From Hyphomonadaceae bacterium (GTDB lineage Bacteria; Pseudomonadota; Alphaproteobacteria; Caulobacterales; Aquidulcibacteraceae): 64,000 nt of DNA. The stretch spans positions 1-64,000 of the forward strand of contig JAKFWO010000008.1 in assembly GCA_021731815.1 (NCBI GenBank). The letters run 5' to 3'. Positions within the stretch are counted from its first letter, which is position 1. Each line of letters begins with the position of its first letter. Of this stretch, positions 17,418 to 26,438 are shown one piece after another. Made by a program: the position numbers and the translations under genes. The notes under the pieces are model-generated. The model was not told where the DNA came from, searched no databases, and worked only from the letters and a program-made list of their open reading frames with translations.

Positions 17418-19274
17418 ATGACGACCATGGACATCCTGTGCGAGGCACCCGTTGCCCCGGCACACGCATCACCCGCCCCCGAAATGCTGTCGGGGGCGGC
17501 CATGGTGGTGCGGGCGCTTCAGGAAAATGGCATCGACACCTTGTTCGGCTATCCCGGCGGGGCGGTGCTGCCGATCTATGATGCCCTCTATGCCGCCCCG
17601 GGCCTGCGCCATATTCTGGTCCGTCACGAGCAGGGGGCCGGTCACGCCGCCGAGGGTTATGCGCGCTCGACCGGAGGGGTGGGGGTGGCGCTGGTCACTT
17701 CGGGCCCCGGTGCCACCAATATCGTGACGCCACTTGCGGATGCGCTGCTCGATTCGGTGCCGATCGTGGTTTTGTCGGGTCAGGTGCCCTCACGCCTGAT
17801 CGGAACCGACGCCTTTCAGGAATGCGACACAGTCGGCATTACCCGGTCCTGCACCAAGCATAATGTACTGGTCCGGCATGTCGATGATCTGGCGATCGCC
17901 TTGCACGAGGCCTTTGCGCTGGCGCGCTCTGGCCGGCCGGGGCCGGTGCTTGTCGACATTCCCAAGGATGTCCAGAACGCGATCGGCCGCTATATCCCCC
18001 TCGAAGAAGCGCGTCCGCTGCTGCGGCCCAACTGCCAGCCGGTGCCGGGACCGCGCATGGATTCGATCAGCCGGGCGGTGGAGATGCTGCGCGCCGCCAC
18101 CCGCCCGATCCTTTATACCGGCGGCGGAATCATCAATTCCGGCGACCGCGCCAGCGCGCTTTTACGGGAATTCGCGGCCGAGACCGGCTTTCCGGTGACC
18201 TCGACCCTGCTCGGGCTCGGGGCCTATCCGGCTTCGGGGCCGGCCTGGCTCGGCATGGTCGGCATGCATGGCTCGGTCGAGGCCAATCGCGCGATGCATG
18301 ATTGCGACGTGATGCTGGCGCTCGGGGCGCGCTTCGACGATCGGGTCACCGGGCGGCTGGACGGTTTTTCGCCGCGCTCGCGCAAGATCCATGTCGATAT
18401 CGATCCAAGCTCCATCAACAAGAATGTGCCGGTGGAGATCGGGATCGTTGCGGATGTCGGCGCAACGCTCGAGGCTTTGCTCAAGGCCTGGCGCGTAGCG
18501 GCAAAATCGGGTCGGCCGGCGGCGGATCTTGCGCCCTGGCGCGCGCAGATTGAACGCTGGGCGGCACCGGGATCCTTCCGCTACCGGCAAAGCGGAACCG
18601 TGATCAAGCCCCAATATGCGATCGAGCGCCTCTTTGCCGCCGCCCGGGGGCGCGAGACCTATATCACCACCGAAGTCGGCCAGCACCAGATGTGGGCGGC
18701 CCAGCTTTACGGCTTCGAGGCCCCGCGCCGCTTCATGACCTCGGGCGGGCTCGGGACCATGGGCTATGGCCTGCCGGCGGCGATCGGGGTGCAGGCGGCC
18801 CATCCCGACGCGCTGGTCGTGGATATTGCGGGCGAGGCCAGCGTGCAGATGACCATGCAGGAAATGTCCTGCGCGGTGCAATATGGGCTGCCGGTCAAGA
18901 TTTTCATCCTCAACAATGAATGGATGGGCATGGTGCGCCAATGGCAGCAATTGCTGCATGGCGAGCGTTATTCGCAATCCTGGTCGGCGGCGCTGCCCGA
19001 TTTCGTGAAGATGGCGGAGGCCTTTGGCTGCCTTGGCCTGCGCGCGACGGATCCGGCGGAACTCGATGCCAAAATCGCCGAGATGATCCATGATCCACGG
19101 CCGGTCCTGTTCGATTGCCGGGTATCCAAGGCCGAAAATTGCTATCCAATGATCCCGTCGGGTGCCGCCCATGACGAGATGTTGCTCGCCCCGGATGACA
19201 CCGATGAATGCGAAAACCGGGGTGCCAAGCTTGCCAATCCAGCGATTTCCGAGGCAGGAAGGTCGCTGGTCTGA
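17418..19274 (+). CDS. ilvB: Acetolactate synthase large subunit
   Basis: Thiamine-diphosphate enzyme that makes acetolactate or acetohydroxybutyrate, first common step to valine, leucine and isoleucine. The 618-residue product shows the catalytic Glu region VRHEQGAGHAAEGYAR, the FAD-binding central domain, and the ThDP motif beginning GEASVQMTMQEMSCAVQYGL and ending NNEWMGMVRQW. In most relatives the ThDP motif starts GDxS; here it is GEAS, the form also seen in many Alphaproteobacteria. The ATG at 17418 has GGAAG 3 bases before it; the frame is open upstream through the leader. Its partner ilvH lies 900 bases downstream, separated by an unrelated gene. Confidence 0.95.
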   Translation: MTTMDILCEAPVAPAHASPAPEMLSGAAMVVRALQENGIDTLFGYPGGAVLPIYDALYAAPGLRHILVRHEQGAGHAAEGYARSTGGVGVALVTSGPGATNIVTPLADALLDSVPIVVLSGQVPSRLIGTDAFQECDTVGITRSCTKHNVLVRHVDDLAIALHEAFALARSGRPGPVLVDIPKDVQNAIGRYIPLEEARPLLRPNCQPVPGPRMDSISRAVEMLRAATRPILYTGGGIINSGDRASALLREFAAETGFPVTSTLLGLGAYPASGPAWLGMVGMHGSVEANRAMHDCDVMLALGARFDDRVTGRLDGFSPRSRKIHVDIDPSSINKNVPVEIGIVADVGATLEALLKAWRVAAKSGRPAADLAPWRAQIERWAAPGSFRYRQSGTVIKPQYAIERLFAAARGRETYITTEVGQHQMWAAQLYGFEAPRRFMTSGGLGTMGYGLPAAIGVQAAHPDALVVDIAGEASVQMTMQEMSCAVQYGLPVKIFILNNEWMGMVRQWQQLLHGERYSQSWSAALPDFVKMAEAFGCLGLRATDPAELDAKIAEMIHDPRPVLFDCRVSKAENCYPMIPSGAAHDEMLLAPDDTDECENRGAKLANPAISEAGRSLV

Positions 19275-19315
19275 GGTCGGGCACGGATGCCGCGGATCCG
19301 GCGACGGGGAAGGTC

Positions 19316-20143
19316 ATGCAATTTCTGGCGGGAGATGATTGGGCCTGGATCTATGGCATTGGCCGGGCCATGGCGGAATTTTTCGCGAAACCCGGGAATT
19401 GGGCAAGTCTCGCCCAATCCTCTGTCCCCATCGTCATTTCTGTTGTCTCGTTCATCTTCCTGTCGCATCAGCGCAAATTGCAAATTCAGGCGACCAGGGC
19501 GCAATTGATCGCTCCCGTCGCGGCGTGGGGCGAGCGCGCCATCCGCACACTCGCCCAATGCCGACGCTTTGTCCTCGCGGGCGCAAATGGCCCCGGCACA
19601 GACACTGGCGAATTTATTCGCCAGCGTGATTCCCTGCTGGCCTCACTGTCAACCGAGGTCGATCTTGGTCGACTTTACTTTCCCAATATTCCCTCCCGCA
19701 ATTTCGGCAAGGAGAAGGAATTTGCCTTTCGTGGCTACCGCCCGCCCATTCTCGATTCCATGATGTTCAGTTACCATGTGCTGGAGGAAATCCGGCCCGG
19801 GACCATGCCGTCTCCCGGAGATCATGCGGGGGCCGCGGCAATTTTCGACAAGGCCCGCCGCATCGTCATTTCAGAATTGCGTCGCTATACCAGCGACGAG
19901 ATCGCGTTGTCAGGCGGACGACGGCTCCGCCGGCAGCGCAATCCCGGGGATGACGGGCATATCCAGGTCGGAAAACTGGCTGAACTTGTCGAAACCATTT
20001 TTCCTGATCTGTTGGTCGAGAAAAATTATGTGAGCTGGGCCGATGGCGAAGCCCGTCATGATTTTCTGCCCCATTGGGCTCGCGCATTGCGCGAGCTGCG
20101 CAGCGTGGCATCGCCAGACCAACGGAAACAAGGCAAATCCTGA
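19316..20143 (+). CDS. Hypothetical single-pass membrane protein
   Basis: A 275-residue protein with no function I can assign. One membrane helix is clear near residues 33-49 (SVPIVISVVSFIFL), leaving a short N-terminal tail and a cytoplasmic domain of about 225 residues. The segment LASLSTEVDLGRLYFPN, later FRGYRPPILDSMMFSYHV, resembles a group of bacterial hypothetical proteins with a FYFPN/GYRPPILDP pattern. GGGGAAGG lies directly before the ATG at 19316. It sits inside the normally adjacent ilvB-ilvH pair, 41 bases after ilvB and 31 before ilvH, in the same direction, so it must be co-transcribed with them. Confidence 0.8.
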   Translation: MQFLAGDDWAWIYGIGRAMAEFFAKPGNWASLAQSSVPIVISVVSFIFLSHQRKLQIQATRAQLIAPVAAWGERAIRTLAQCRRFVLAGANGPGTDTGEFIRQRDSLLASLSTEVDLGRLYFPNIPSRNFGKEKEFAFRGYRPPILDSMMFSYHVLEEIRPGTMPSPGDHAGAAAIFDKARRIVISELRRYTSDEIALSGGRRLRRQRNPGDDGHIQVGKLAELVETIFPDLLVEKNYVSWADGEARHDFLPHWARALRELRSVASPDQRKQGKS

Positions 20144-20174
20144 TCCGCCCCCCTGATTCCAACAAGGACATTGC

Positions 20175-20717
20175 GTGACCGAACCCGCTTCCGCTTATCC
20201 GACCACCGCCGCCGCCGGGCCCGAATCCCGGCGGACACTTGCCATTCTCGTTGACAATGAGCCCGGCGTTCTCGCCCGCGTGGTCGGGCTGTTTTCGGCG
20301 CGCGGTTATAATATCGAGAGCCTGACCGTGGCCGAGACCGATGCCCGCGCCCACAGGTCGCGCATCACCATCGTCACCCGGGGTGCCGGCCCGGTCATCG
20401 ACCAGATCAAGGCGCAATTGGGCCGCATCGTTCCGGTGCGCAAGGTGGTGGATGTCACGCTCGAACCTGCGGGGCTCGAGCGCGAACTGGCGCTGCTCAA
20501 GATCCGCTCGAGCGGCCAGGAGCGGGTCGAAGCCCTGCGCGTGGCCGAGATTTTCCGCGCCCGCGCGATCGATACGACGCGCGAAAGCTTCATCTTCGAG
20601 GTGACGGGGGCCTCGGGCAAGATCGATGCCTTTATCGACCTCATGATCCCGCTTGGCCTGATCGAGGTCAGCCGCACCGGCGTCCTTTCCATCCAGCGCG
20701 GGGCCGAAGGGGCATAG
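20175..20717 (+). CDS. ilvH: Acetolactate synthase small (regulatory) subunit
   Basis: Regulatory subunit that activates IlvB and confers valine feedback inhibition. The 180-residue protein begins with an ACT domain (TLAILVDNEPGVLARVVGLF, SARGYNIESLTVAETD) and ends with the second ACT-like domain (REXFIFEVTG-type segment SFIFEVTGASGKIDAFIDLM, then GLIEVSRTGVLSIQRG). Start is the GTG at 20175 with AAGGA 6 bases upstream. The TAG stop forms the left edge of a 104-bp palindromic repeat element. Confidence 0.95.
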   Translation: MTEPASAYPTTAAAGPESRRTLAILVDNEPGVLARVVGLFSARGYNIESLTVAETDARAHRSRITIVTRGAGPVIDQIKAQLGRIVPVRKVVDVTLEPAGLERELALLKIRSSGQERVEALRVAEIFRARAIDTTRESFIFEVTGASGKIDAFIDLMIPLGLIEVSRTGVLSIQRGAEGA

Positions 20718-20818
20718 AGCAAAATGCCGATGATATGAATCATCTGATTTGCTCTATTTCCTTGTTGCCGCATCGCTTTTGCCGAAAACCGGTTCCCGCT
20801 TTTCGGCGCGATGCTCTA
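20715..20818. repeat. RIME-like palindromic intergenic element
   Basis: A 104-bp element bounded by inverted TAGAGC (20715-20720) and GCTCTA (20813-20818). It holds two palindromes: GAGCAAA...GATGAT/ATCATC...TTTGCTC on the left, and GCATCGC...CCGAAAA/TTTTCGG...GCGATGC on the right. Its core CGAAAACCGGTTCCC is typical of palindromic elements scattered between genes in Rhizobiales (RIME-type). The ilvH stop codon is its first three bases, so the element probably also serves as the 3' end of the ilv transcript. A diverged half-copy is at 61135-61193. Confidence 0.85.
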
Positions 20819-20955
20819 ATCGCCGGATTTCGCGGGAATTCACTGACATGATGTGGACAAATCGCCATAATGCCTCCACAATTGCGCGCGATCATCGTTG
20901 ATAATCGATAAGGGGCGCGTCCGAATCCCGCATGCGCCGAAAACCGGGGGAATCC

Positions 20956-22146
20956 ATGGCCGAGACCAGGGAAACGACGACCATCGAAGGCGTGGCGAAT
21001 CTGGTCAATGCCCCAATTCCGGCTCCAATTCCGGCCCCAATTCCGGCCCCAATTCCGGCCCCGACTATGACCCCAAACCCAATCCCTGCCCCATCCCTGC
21101 CGGCGCTCGCCCCCGATTCGGGCGAGGTCGCAAGGATCCGCGCCCAGATCGCCATCGAAGATCGCGCCGGCATCTCGGTCTATGGCGACAAGGCCCAGCG
21201 TTCAGTGGTGGATTTCGCCGACAAGATTCTCGCCCAGGCCAAGAACAAGGAAATGGGCGACACCGGCAAATTGCTGCTGGATGTGATCGCCAAGGCCAAG
21301 GGCATCGACCCGGCCGCTCTGCGCGAAAAGGGGTTTTTCGGACGCCTGTTCGGCGGGGCCAGGGCACAGATCGAGAAATTCAAGGGCCAGTTCGAAAGTG
21401 TCGCCGCCCAGATCGAGACCGTTTCCTTCCAGCTCGACAAGCGCAAGGAAGTGCTGAAGCGCGATATCGCCATGCTCGATTCCCTGCATGAACAGACCAA
21501 GGTCTCGATCGTGCAGCTCGATGCCTATATCGCGGCCGGCAAAACCTTTGTCGAGGAATATCGGGCCGGCGAATTGCCGCGGCTCAAGGCGCAGGCCGAT
21601 GCCGCCGGCGATTCGACCCCCGATGGCCTGATGGCCGCCCAAAGCTTTCAGGATGCGGTCCAGGCGCTCGACCGGCTGGAAAAGCGGGTCTATTACCTCC
21701 AGCAGGCACGCCAGATCGGCATCCAGCAATTGCCGCAGATCCGCATCGTGCAATCGGGCGACGAGACGCTGATCGAAAATCTCCAGGCCACCACGCGGCT
21801 GACCATCCCCGTGTGGAAGCAGAAAATGGTGCTGCTGCTCGGGCTCGCCCGGCAGGAGGAAGCCCTTCAGCTCCAGAAGGCGGTGACCGACGCCACCAAT
21901 GAGATGATGAAACAGGCTTCGTCCATGATGAAGGATCAGGCGGTGGCGATCGAGGAACAGAGCCAGCGTGGCATTGTCGATATGGAAACGCTGGAACAGA
22001 CCAATCGCGACCTCATCGACGCCATCCAGTCGGTGCTGAAGATCCAGGAAGAAGGCCGCGCCAAACGCGCCGAGGCCGAGGTGCGGATGGCCGAGATGAC
22101 CGCCGAACTCAAGACGACCCTGTCGGAAACGCCCTACGCCACCTGA
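20956..22146 (+). CDS. TelA-family toxic anion resistance protein
   Basis: A 396-residue cytoplasmic protein of the TelA/YaaN family, originally linked to tellurite resistance and often encoded with stress and defence-like genes. The body is almost wholly alpha-helical, with coiled-coil stretches (residues ~110-190 and ~290-390) and family segments such as VVDFADKILAQAKNKEMGDTG, LFGGARAQIEKF and LTIPVWKQKMVLLLGLARQ. The N-terminus carries four tandem PIPA repeats encoded by a 12-bp repeat at 21013-21060. The ATG at 20956 has GGGGGAA upstream. The XpaC-like gene follows by 29 bases, the usual partner. Biochemical function is unknown. Confidence 0.88.
   Translation: MAETRETTTIEGVANLVNAPIPAPIPAPIPAPIPAPTMTPNPIPAPSLPALAPDSGEVARIRAQIAIEDRAGISVYGDKAQRSVVDFADKILAQAKNKEMGDTGKLLLDVIAKAKGIDPAALREKGFFGRLFGGARAQIEKFKGQFESVAAQIETVSFQLDKRKEVLKRDIAMLDSLHEQTKVSIVQLDAYIAAGKTFVEEYRAGELPRLKAQADAAGDSTPDGLMAAQSFQDAVQALDRLEKRVYYLQQARQIGIQQLPQIRIVQSGDETLIENLQATTRLTIPVWKQKMVLLLGLARQEEALQLQKAVTDATNEMMKQASSMMKDQAVAIEEQSQRGIVDMETLEQTNRDLIDAIQSVLKIQEEGRAKRAEAEVRMAEMTAELKTTLSETPYAT
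21013..21060. repeat. 12-bp repeat x4 encoding PIPA
   Basis: CCAATTCCGGCY is repeated four times without spacers (21013-21024, 21025-21036, 21037-21048, 21049-21060), in frame with the TelA-family gene; three copies are identical. Confidence 0.95.
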
Positions 22147-22175
22147 AAGCCCCGTAAGCGGAGGGAGCCACGCGC

Positions 22176-22859
22176 GTGCATCGTCTGGAACCAAAACGCG
22201 TGACGCGCGGCAGGCCCGCCACGCGCGGGGCGATGCGCTTCAATCTCGGGCTGGGCGCAATTGCCGGTGCGGGGGCGGCAGGAATCATGATTGGCGTGAT
22301 CGGTGCACCGCTGATTGCGGGGCTCGCGGCCGGCGGGGCATTGTTTGCGCTGGGCGGCGTGATGGGCGCGGGATTGATGGGCCCGACCGGCGCAAAACCG
22401 CGCAAGCTCGATACAGCGAAATTGCTCACCGACCAGGCGTCCGCGACGCGCGCCATCCTCAATGAAAGCGTGCCGGAGGCCGAGCGCCTCGTCGCCGCCG
22501 CCAAGGCCATTCGCGACCGGGCCCAGCGCAACCGGGTACTGGGTCTTGCTTCCAGGGCCAATGAAATTTTCCACGGCCTCGCCGAGGATCCGGAGCGCCT
22601 GTCGGCAGTCAGCCGCTTTCTGAGCTATTATCTGCCGATTGCGGCGAGCCTCGCGGAATCCTTCCACGCGCTGGAGGCGCAAACTCCGCCGGACATTGCG
22701 CGGCTCGCCGAAACCGGGGCGATGATCGAGCGCCTCGAAATCGCTTTTTCCGATTATCACACAAAACTCACTTCCGCCGATGTCGAGGGACTCGACATGG
22801 AATTGCGGCTGCTCAAGGGCAATCTGCGCGAGGATTTCGGCGCCCCGGCGGGCGGTTAG
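22176..22859 (+). CDS. XpaC-like membrane-associated protein
   Basis: A 227-residue protein resembling the XpaC family (named for hydrolysis of 5-bromo-4-chloroindolyl phosphate in Bacillus), the usual neighbour of TelA. Two adjacent hydrophobic segments (about residues 23-44 and 45-70, AGIMIGVIGAPLIAGLAAGG) form a membrane hairpin; the remainder is a helical cytoplasmic domain (LLTDQASATRAILNESVPEAERLVAAAKAIRD). The GTG at 22176 has GAGGGAG 9 bases upstream. Probably acts with the TelA-like protein at the membrane; this is inference from pairing. Confidence 0.75.
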   Translation: MHRLEPKRVTRGRPATRGAMRFNLGLGAIAGAGAAGIMIGVIGAPLIAGLAAGGALFALGGVMGAGLMGPTGAKPRKLDTAKLLTDQASATRAILNESVPEAERLVAAAKAIRDRAQRNRVLGLASRANEIFHGLAEDPERLSAVSRFLSYYLPIAASLAESFHALEAQTPPDIARLAETGAMIERLEIAFSDYHTKLTSADVEGLDMELRLLKGNLREDFGAPAGG

Positions 22860-22930
22860 CCCTGGAAAATGCCGTTTTGGTCGGCGTGGCACCAGCCAGA
22901 AATCCCTCGGCCCGACCCCCCTCCTCGCGA

Positions 22931-23545
22931 TCACATATCGGGGGCGGGCGTGTCACAGGCCCGCCAGCAATACCACGCGACCTGGGTGCGGAAGGGCCGC
23001 AAATGATCGGCCATGGTCGCAAAGGGTTTCGGCTTCGGCATGTCCTCGAGCCCAAAAGCAATCTTCCAGCCCTTGCGAACGCCCAGATCATCCACCGGCC
23101 AGACATCGGGTCGGCCAAGGGTGAACATCAGATACATCTCGACCGTCCAGCGGCCGACCCCGCGCACTGCGGTCAGGCGCGCGATGATGTTTTCGTCCGA
23201 CAGCTCCTGAAGCTCCGCATCATCGGGCACGATGCCAGCGATGCGTTTTTCCGACAGATCCCGCAATGCCGCGAGCTTCTGGCGCGACAGACCGCAGGCC
23301 CGCAGATCCTCATCACTCTGCCGCAGAAAATGCGCGGGATCGGGGGCGTCCACCGCCTCCCCGCACAGGCGCAATACCCGGCCCAGAATCGTGCCCGCCG
23401 CCTTGCCTGAAAGCTGCTGATAGACGATGGCGCGAAACAGGCTTTGAAAGGCGCTGTGATCCTCGCGCGTCGGGATCGGACATGGCCCGTGTTGCGCGAT
23501 GAGACGCGCCATCACCGGGTCGCGGGCCGCGAGATCATTGCTCAT
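22931..23545 (-). CDS. alkA: DNA-3-methyladenine glycosylase II family
   Basis: Base-excision repair glycosylase that removes alkylated purines. The 204-residue protein has the helix-hairpin-helix/GPD signature LTAVRGVGRWTVEMYLMFTLGRPDVWPVDDLGVRKG, including the catalytic Asp of VDD, and an upstream IVYQQLSGKAAGTILGR segment typical of this short AlkA-like group, which lacks the N-terminal domain of the 280-residue E. coli enzyme. Start at 23545 (MSNDLAARDP) has AGGA 8 bases upstream. Divergent from the Deg protease gene. Confidence 0.9.
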   Translation of the reverse strand: MSNDLAARDPVMARLIAQHGPCPIPTREDHSAFQSLFRAIVYQQLSGKAAGTILGRVLRLCGEAVDAPDPAHFLRQSDEDLRACGLSRQKLAALRDLSEKRIAGIVPDDAELQELSDENIIARLTAVRGVGRWTVEMYLMFTLGRPDVWPVDDLGVRKGWKIAFGLEDMPKPKPFATMADHLRPFRTQVAWYCWRACDTPAPDM

Positions 23546-23864
23546 TCCACATTCCTGACCGATCATATCCTGGCCGACTTTGCCGCGATTTCAGACGCCA
23601 GCGGGCCGCGACCATCCCGTGCAAGGGAGTTTCCGATCATTCCGGAAGAAACACAACCCGATCGGGCCTGTCCCACGAAAGGGCTGAACCCGGAACGGAC
23701 TGGCCCCACCCGCGATCGGTTACAGCAAGTTTAAGAAAAACCCCCGGATTGGGGCTTATACCGGGCGTGGTATCCTCTATTTTGGAACAGAACTTCCCCG
23801 TGCCCGTTCTTCCGGGCCGGCGATCGGCATGGCCTGTCTTCTGGCGCTGAAACGAGGAATCCGG
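23546..23864. other. Divergent intergenic region alkA / Deg protease
   Basis: About 320 bases between two divergent genes. I looked for heat-shock and extracytoplasmic-sigma promoters upstream of the protease: GGAAC at 23692-23696 is followed by CGGTT only after 20 bases, too far for an EcfG-type promoter. An AT-rich run (23728-23745) precedes GGGGCTTATACC. No gene is seen. Confidence 0.4.
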
Positions 23865-25451
23865 ATGTCTGTGAAAATCTCCTCCTGGCTTGCGCGCTTG
23901 ACTCGTGGCGATGGTGATCGGGCCGGGTCGCTCTGGCGCATGGCCGTGCTGGCGCTCGCCGCCTTCGGAATTGGCTTTGCCGCCGGGGCCCAGACCGGGC
24001 CAGTCACAGGAAGCGTTGCTCCCCCGCCACGGGGAAATGCCGATTCCGCCAAACCCCTCGCGCCTCTGCCGGGCGGCCTTGCGCGCCCGCCCACAAGTCA
24101 GGGCGAAATCAGCCTGTCCTTTGCGCCCGTGGTCAAGGCGACCGCCCCGGCCGTGGTCAATCTCTATGCCAAGCGGATCGAGCGCAGACGGCGCTCGGCC
24201 TCATTGTTCGACCAGTTCTACAATCTCGACACTCCGGGACAGACCTTCGAGACCACGCGCTCCTCGCTCGGCTCGGGTGTCATCGTGCGCGCCGAGGGCA
24301 TTATCGTCACCAATGCCCATGTCGTGGAAGATGCAACGGAAATCCGCGTGGTCCTGTCCGACCGCCGCGAATATGACGCACGCATTCTGGTCAGTGATCC
24401 GCGAACCGATCTCGCGGTTCTGCGCGTGGATCCGGGTGCAGACCGCCTGCCGGTGCTGGCCTTTGCCGATACCCGCAGAACGGAGGTCGGCGATCTGGTC
24501 ATGGCCATCGGCAATCCCTTTGGCGTCGGGCAGACCGTGACCCAGGGTATAATCTCGGCCACCTCGCGCACCGAGCTCGGGCGCAACGAACAGGGCCCCG
24601 CGCCCGGTAGTTTCGGGGCCTTCGCCTCCTTCCTCCAGACCGATGCGGCGATCAATCCCGGAAATTCGGGCGGTGCGCTGGTGAATCTGGCCGGGGAACT
24701 GGTGGGAATCAATTCGGCAATCCTCACGCGCGACGGTGATTCGGCGGGGGTGGGCTTCGCCATTCCGGCCGAACTGGTGCGCCGCATCCTCGATTCCGCT
24801 TTGGCCGATGGCCGGGTGGTGCGCACCTGGCTCGGGGTCAAGGCCCAGAAGGTCACGCCCGCCGTGGCACGCTCGCTCGGGCTTTCCGCTCCCCAGGGCG
24901 TGATCGCGGAATCGCTGTTTCCGGGCGGACCGGCAGCCAATGCCGGCGTCAAGCGCGGCGATGTCATTCTGGCGGTCGATTCCCGGCCAATCTTCGATGA
25001 ATCCGGTCTGCGCTTTGCCGCGGAAACCAAAAAGCCGGGCGAGAAAGTGCGTCTGGACATTTTGCGGATTGGCAAGCGCCAGATTCTTGAGGCGCGGGTC
25101 GCAGCCTTGCCGAGTGCGCCCGATGACCGGCGCGTGCTCAACGGCTCCCACCCGTTTGCGGGCGCCGAAGTCTATACGCTCTCGGCCCAGGATGCCGATG
25201 AGCGCGGGCTTGACCCATTCTCCACCCCCGTCGTGATCCGGCGGGTCACACCGCGCTCGTTTGCTGCGGCTTTGGCGCTACGCTCGGGCGACGTGATCCA
25301 GGAGATCAATGGTACCGAGATCCATTCGACGGCCGAACTTTCCCGTATCCTTGAATCCGCCCCGGCGATCTGGCGGCTGGCCATCCTGCGCGACGGGGCG
25401 TTGCTGCGCCGGGATTTCGACGCGAGCCTGTTCTCGCGGGGCGTTCAATGA
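23865..25451 (+). CDS. Deg/HtrA-family periplasmic serine protease
   Basis: Envelope protein quality-control protease of 528 residues. A hydrophobic N-terminal segment (residues 26-42, MAVLALAAFGIGFAAGA) exports or anchors it. The catalytic triad is H152 (TNAHVVED), D182 (RTDLAVLRV) and S268 (INPGNSGGAL). Two PDZ domains follow (about 310-395, with GPAANAGVKRGDVILAV; and 440-520, with RSFAAALALRSGDVIQEING). Start at 23865 has ACGAGGAA upstream; 12 upstream codons are less likely. It is closer to DegP/DegQ than to DegS because it has two PDZ domains. Confidence 0.93.
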   Translation: MSVKISSWLARLTRGDGDRAGSLWRMAVLALAAFGIGFAAGAQTGPVTGSVAPPPRGNADSAKPLAPLPGGLARPPTSQGEISLSFAPVVKATAPAVVNLYAKRIERRRRSASLFDQFYNLDTPGQTFETTRSSLGSGVIVRAEGIIVTNAHVVEDATEIRVVLSDRREYDARILVSDPRTDLAVLRVDPGADRLPVLAFADTRRTEVGDLVMAIGNPFGVGQTVTQGIISATSRTELGRNEQGPAPGSFGAFASFLQTDAAINPGNSGGALVNLAGELVGINSAILTRDGDSAGVGFAIPAELVRRILDSALADGRVVRTWLGVKAQKVTPAVARSLGLSAPQGVIAESLFPGGPAANAGVKRGDVILAVDSRPIFDESGLRFAAETKKPGEKVRLDILRIGKRQILEARVAALPSAPDDRRVLNGSHPFAGAEVYTLSAQDADERGLDPFSTPVVIRRVTPRSFAAALALRSGDVIQEINGTEIHSTAELSRILESAPAIWRLAILRDGALLRRDFDASLFSRGVQ

Positions 25452-25712
25452 GGCGTGATTGCAGTCGACCAGACCTTCGCGGGAGGTCTTGTCCCCAGGA
25501 TATCCACGACCGATAGCATTCTTGCCTGTGGATCAAATCGCCCCCGATCCTGAAGCGTTGGGTAGAATGTTGCGCGCGGAACCCATTTGGGACGGCCCGG
25601 TCGACGCGCTGGAAACCGGCGGGGCGTCGCAAGCGAGCGCGGAAACCCCGCACCGAATATGCGTGGGCAACATGCCTTTCCCGCGGTCCCGGCAACCCGA
25701 TCGGGCTTCCGG

Positions 25713-26138
25713 CTACACCCCAATGGCGGCGAGCACGACCGCGACCATGGCGATCGGGGTGAGCAGAAAGGTCATCATCTGCGCGACCCGGCGTTGCGTT
25801 GCAAAGTCGCGGCGCACGCCGGGTGTCTTGCGTTTGGTCTTCGGAAAAGCCGCCAGCCCCGCCATCGCAAACAGAATCCCGATGGCGATCAGACTGACCC
25901 CTGCCGCCGTCGCAAACCCCAACAAAGCCAGCGCCCCCGCTACACAGAACGTGATTCCGATCAGCGGCCCGGAACTCGACAAAAACAGCCGGGTGATGCG
26001 GTCAGCCCGGCCATGATCGAGATGTTTGAACATCAAGGGCACCAGAAACGCCGAGAGAATGAGTGCAGCCCCGGTCCCCGCCCCCGCAATTCCCGCTGCC
26101 AGCCCTGACAGCGCGTTCTGGATCCATTCGATGCTCAT
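25713..26138 (-). CDS. Hypothetical small membrane protein
   Basis: A 141-residue integral membrane protein with four hydrophobic segments (near residues 8-30, 48-68, 70-92 and 118-140; e.g. LIGITFCVAGALALLGFA and TPIAMVAVVLAAIGV) separated by basic loops (FPKTKRKTPGVRRDF). No family is recognised. The ATG at 26138 is chosen because the 58 upstream codons do not look protein-like. It is divergent from cheA and convergent with the protease gene. Confidence 0.68.
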   Translation of the reverse strand: MSIEWIQNALSGLAAGIAGAGTGAALILSAFLVPLMFKHLDHGRADRITRLFLSSSGPLIGITFCVAGALALLGFATAAGVSLIAIGILFAMAGLAAFPKTKRKTPGVRRDFATQRRVAQMMTFLLTPIAMVAVVLAAIGV

Positions 26139-26438
26139 TGTCCCGCCCCCGATCGCGCGCCTTTCGCATCTCTGGTGAAGATGCCCGACGCTCCCATCCC
26201 TAAACCGATTCTTCAGCAGATCCGATCCGCCTTTGCCAACCGCCTCGCCAGCCCCCGGCGGCCATGCCGGCCTACTGATCATCATGGTGAATAATCCTGA
26301 AAGCCCCCCCAAAGCGTCCCGGATTTTCAGACAGCCTTAACCGTTTCCCGCCAAAGCTCCGGATCGATTGCGCATGGTGATTTCAATTTGCGGCCACAAC
26401 CCATGGTCGCAGATCATGCTTTCCCTGGATGGACGGCG
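26139..26438. other. Intergenic region upstream of cheA
   Basis: Three hundred bases between the divergent small membrane protein gene and cheA. It should hold both promoters. No convincing -35/-10 pair, operator palindrome or small gene was seen. Confidence 0.4.

Noticed and set aside
23692-23721. EcfG-type stress promoter before the Deg protease
   Set aside because: GGAAC and CGGTT are separated by 20 bases, not 16-17.
25452-25712. Possible gene or terminator after the Deg protease
   Set aside because: A 92-codon minus-strand frame has no ribosome site and Arg/Pro-rich noise-like sequence. A 6-bp hairpin (AGACCT/AGGTCT, about 25474-25492) has no U-run.
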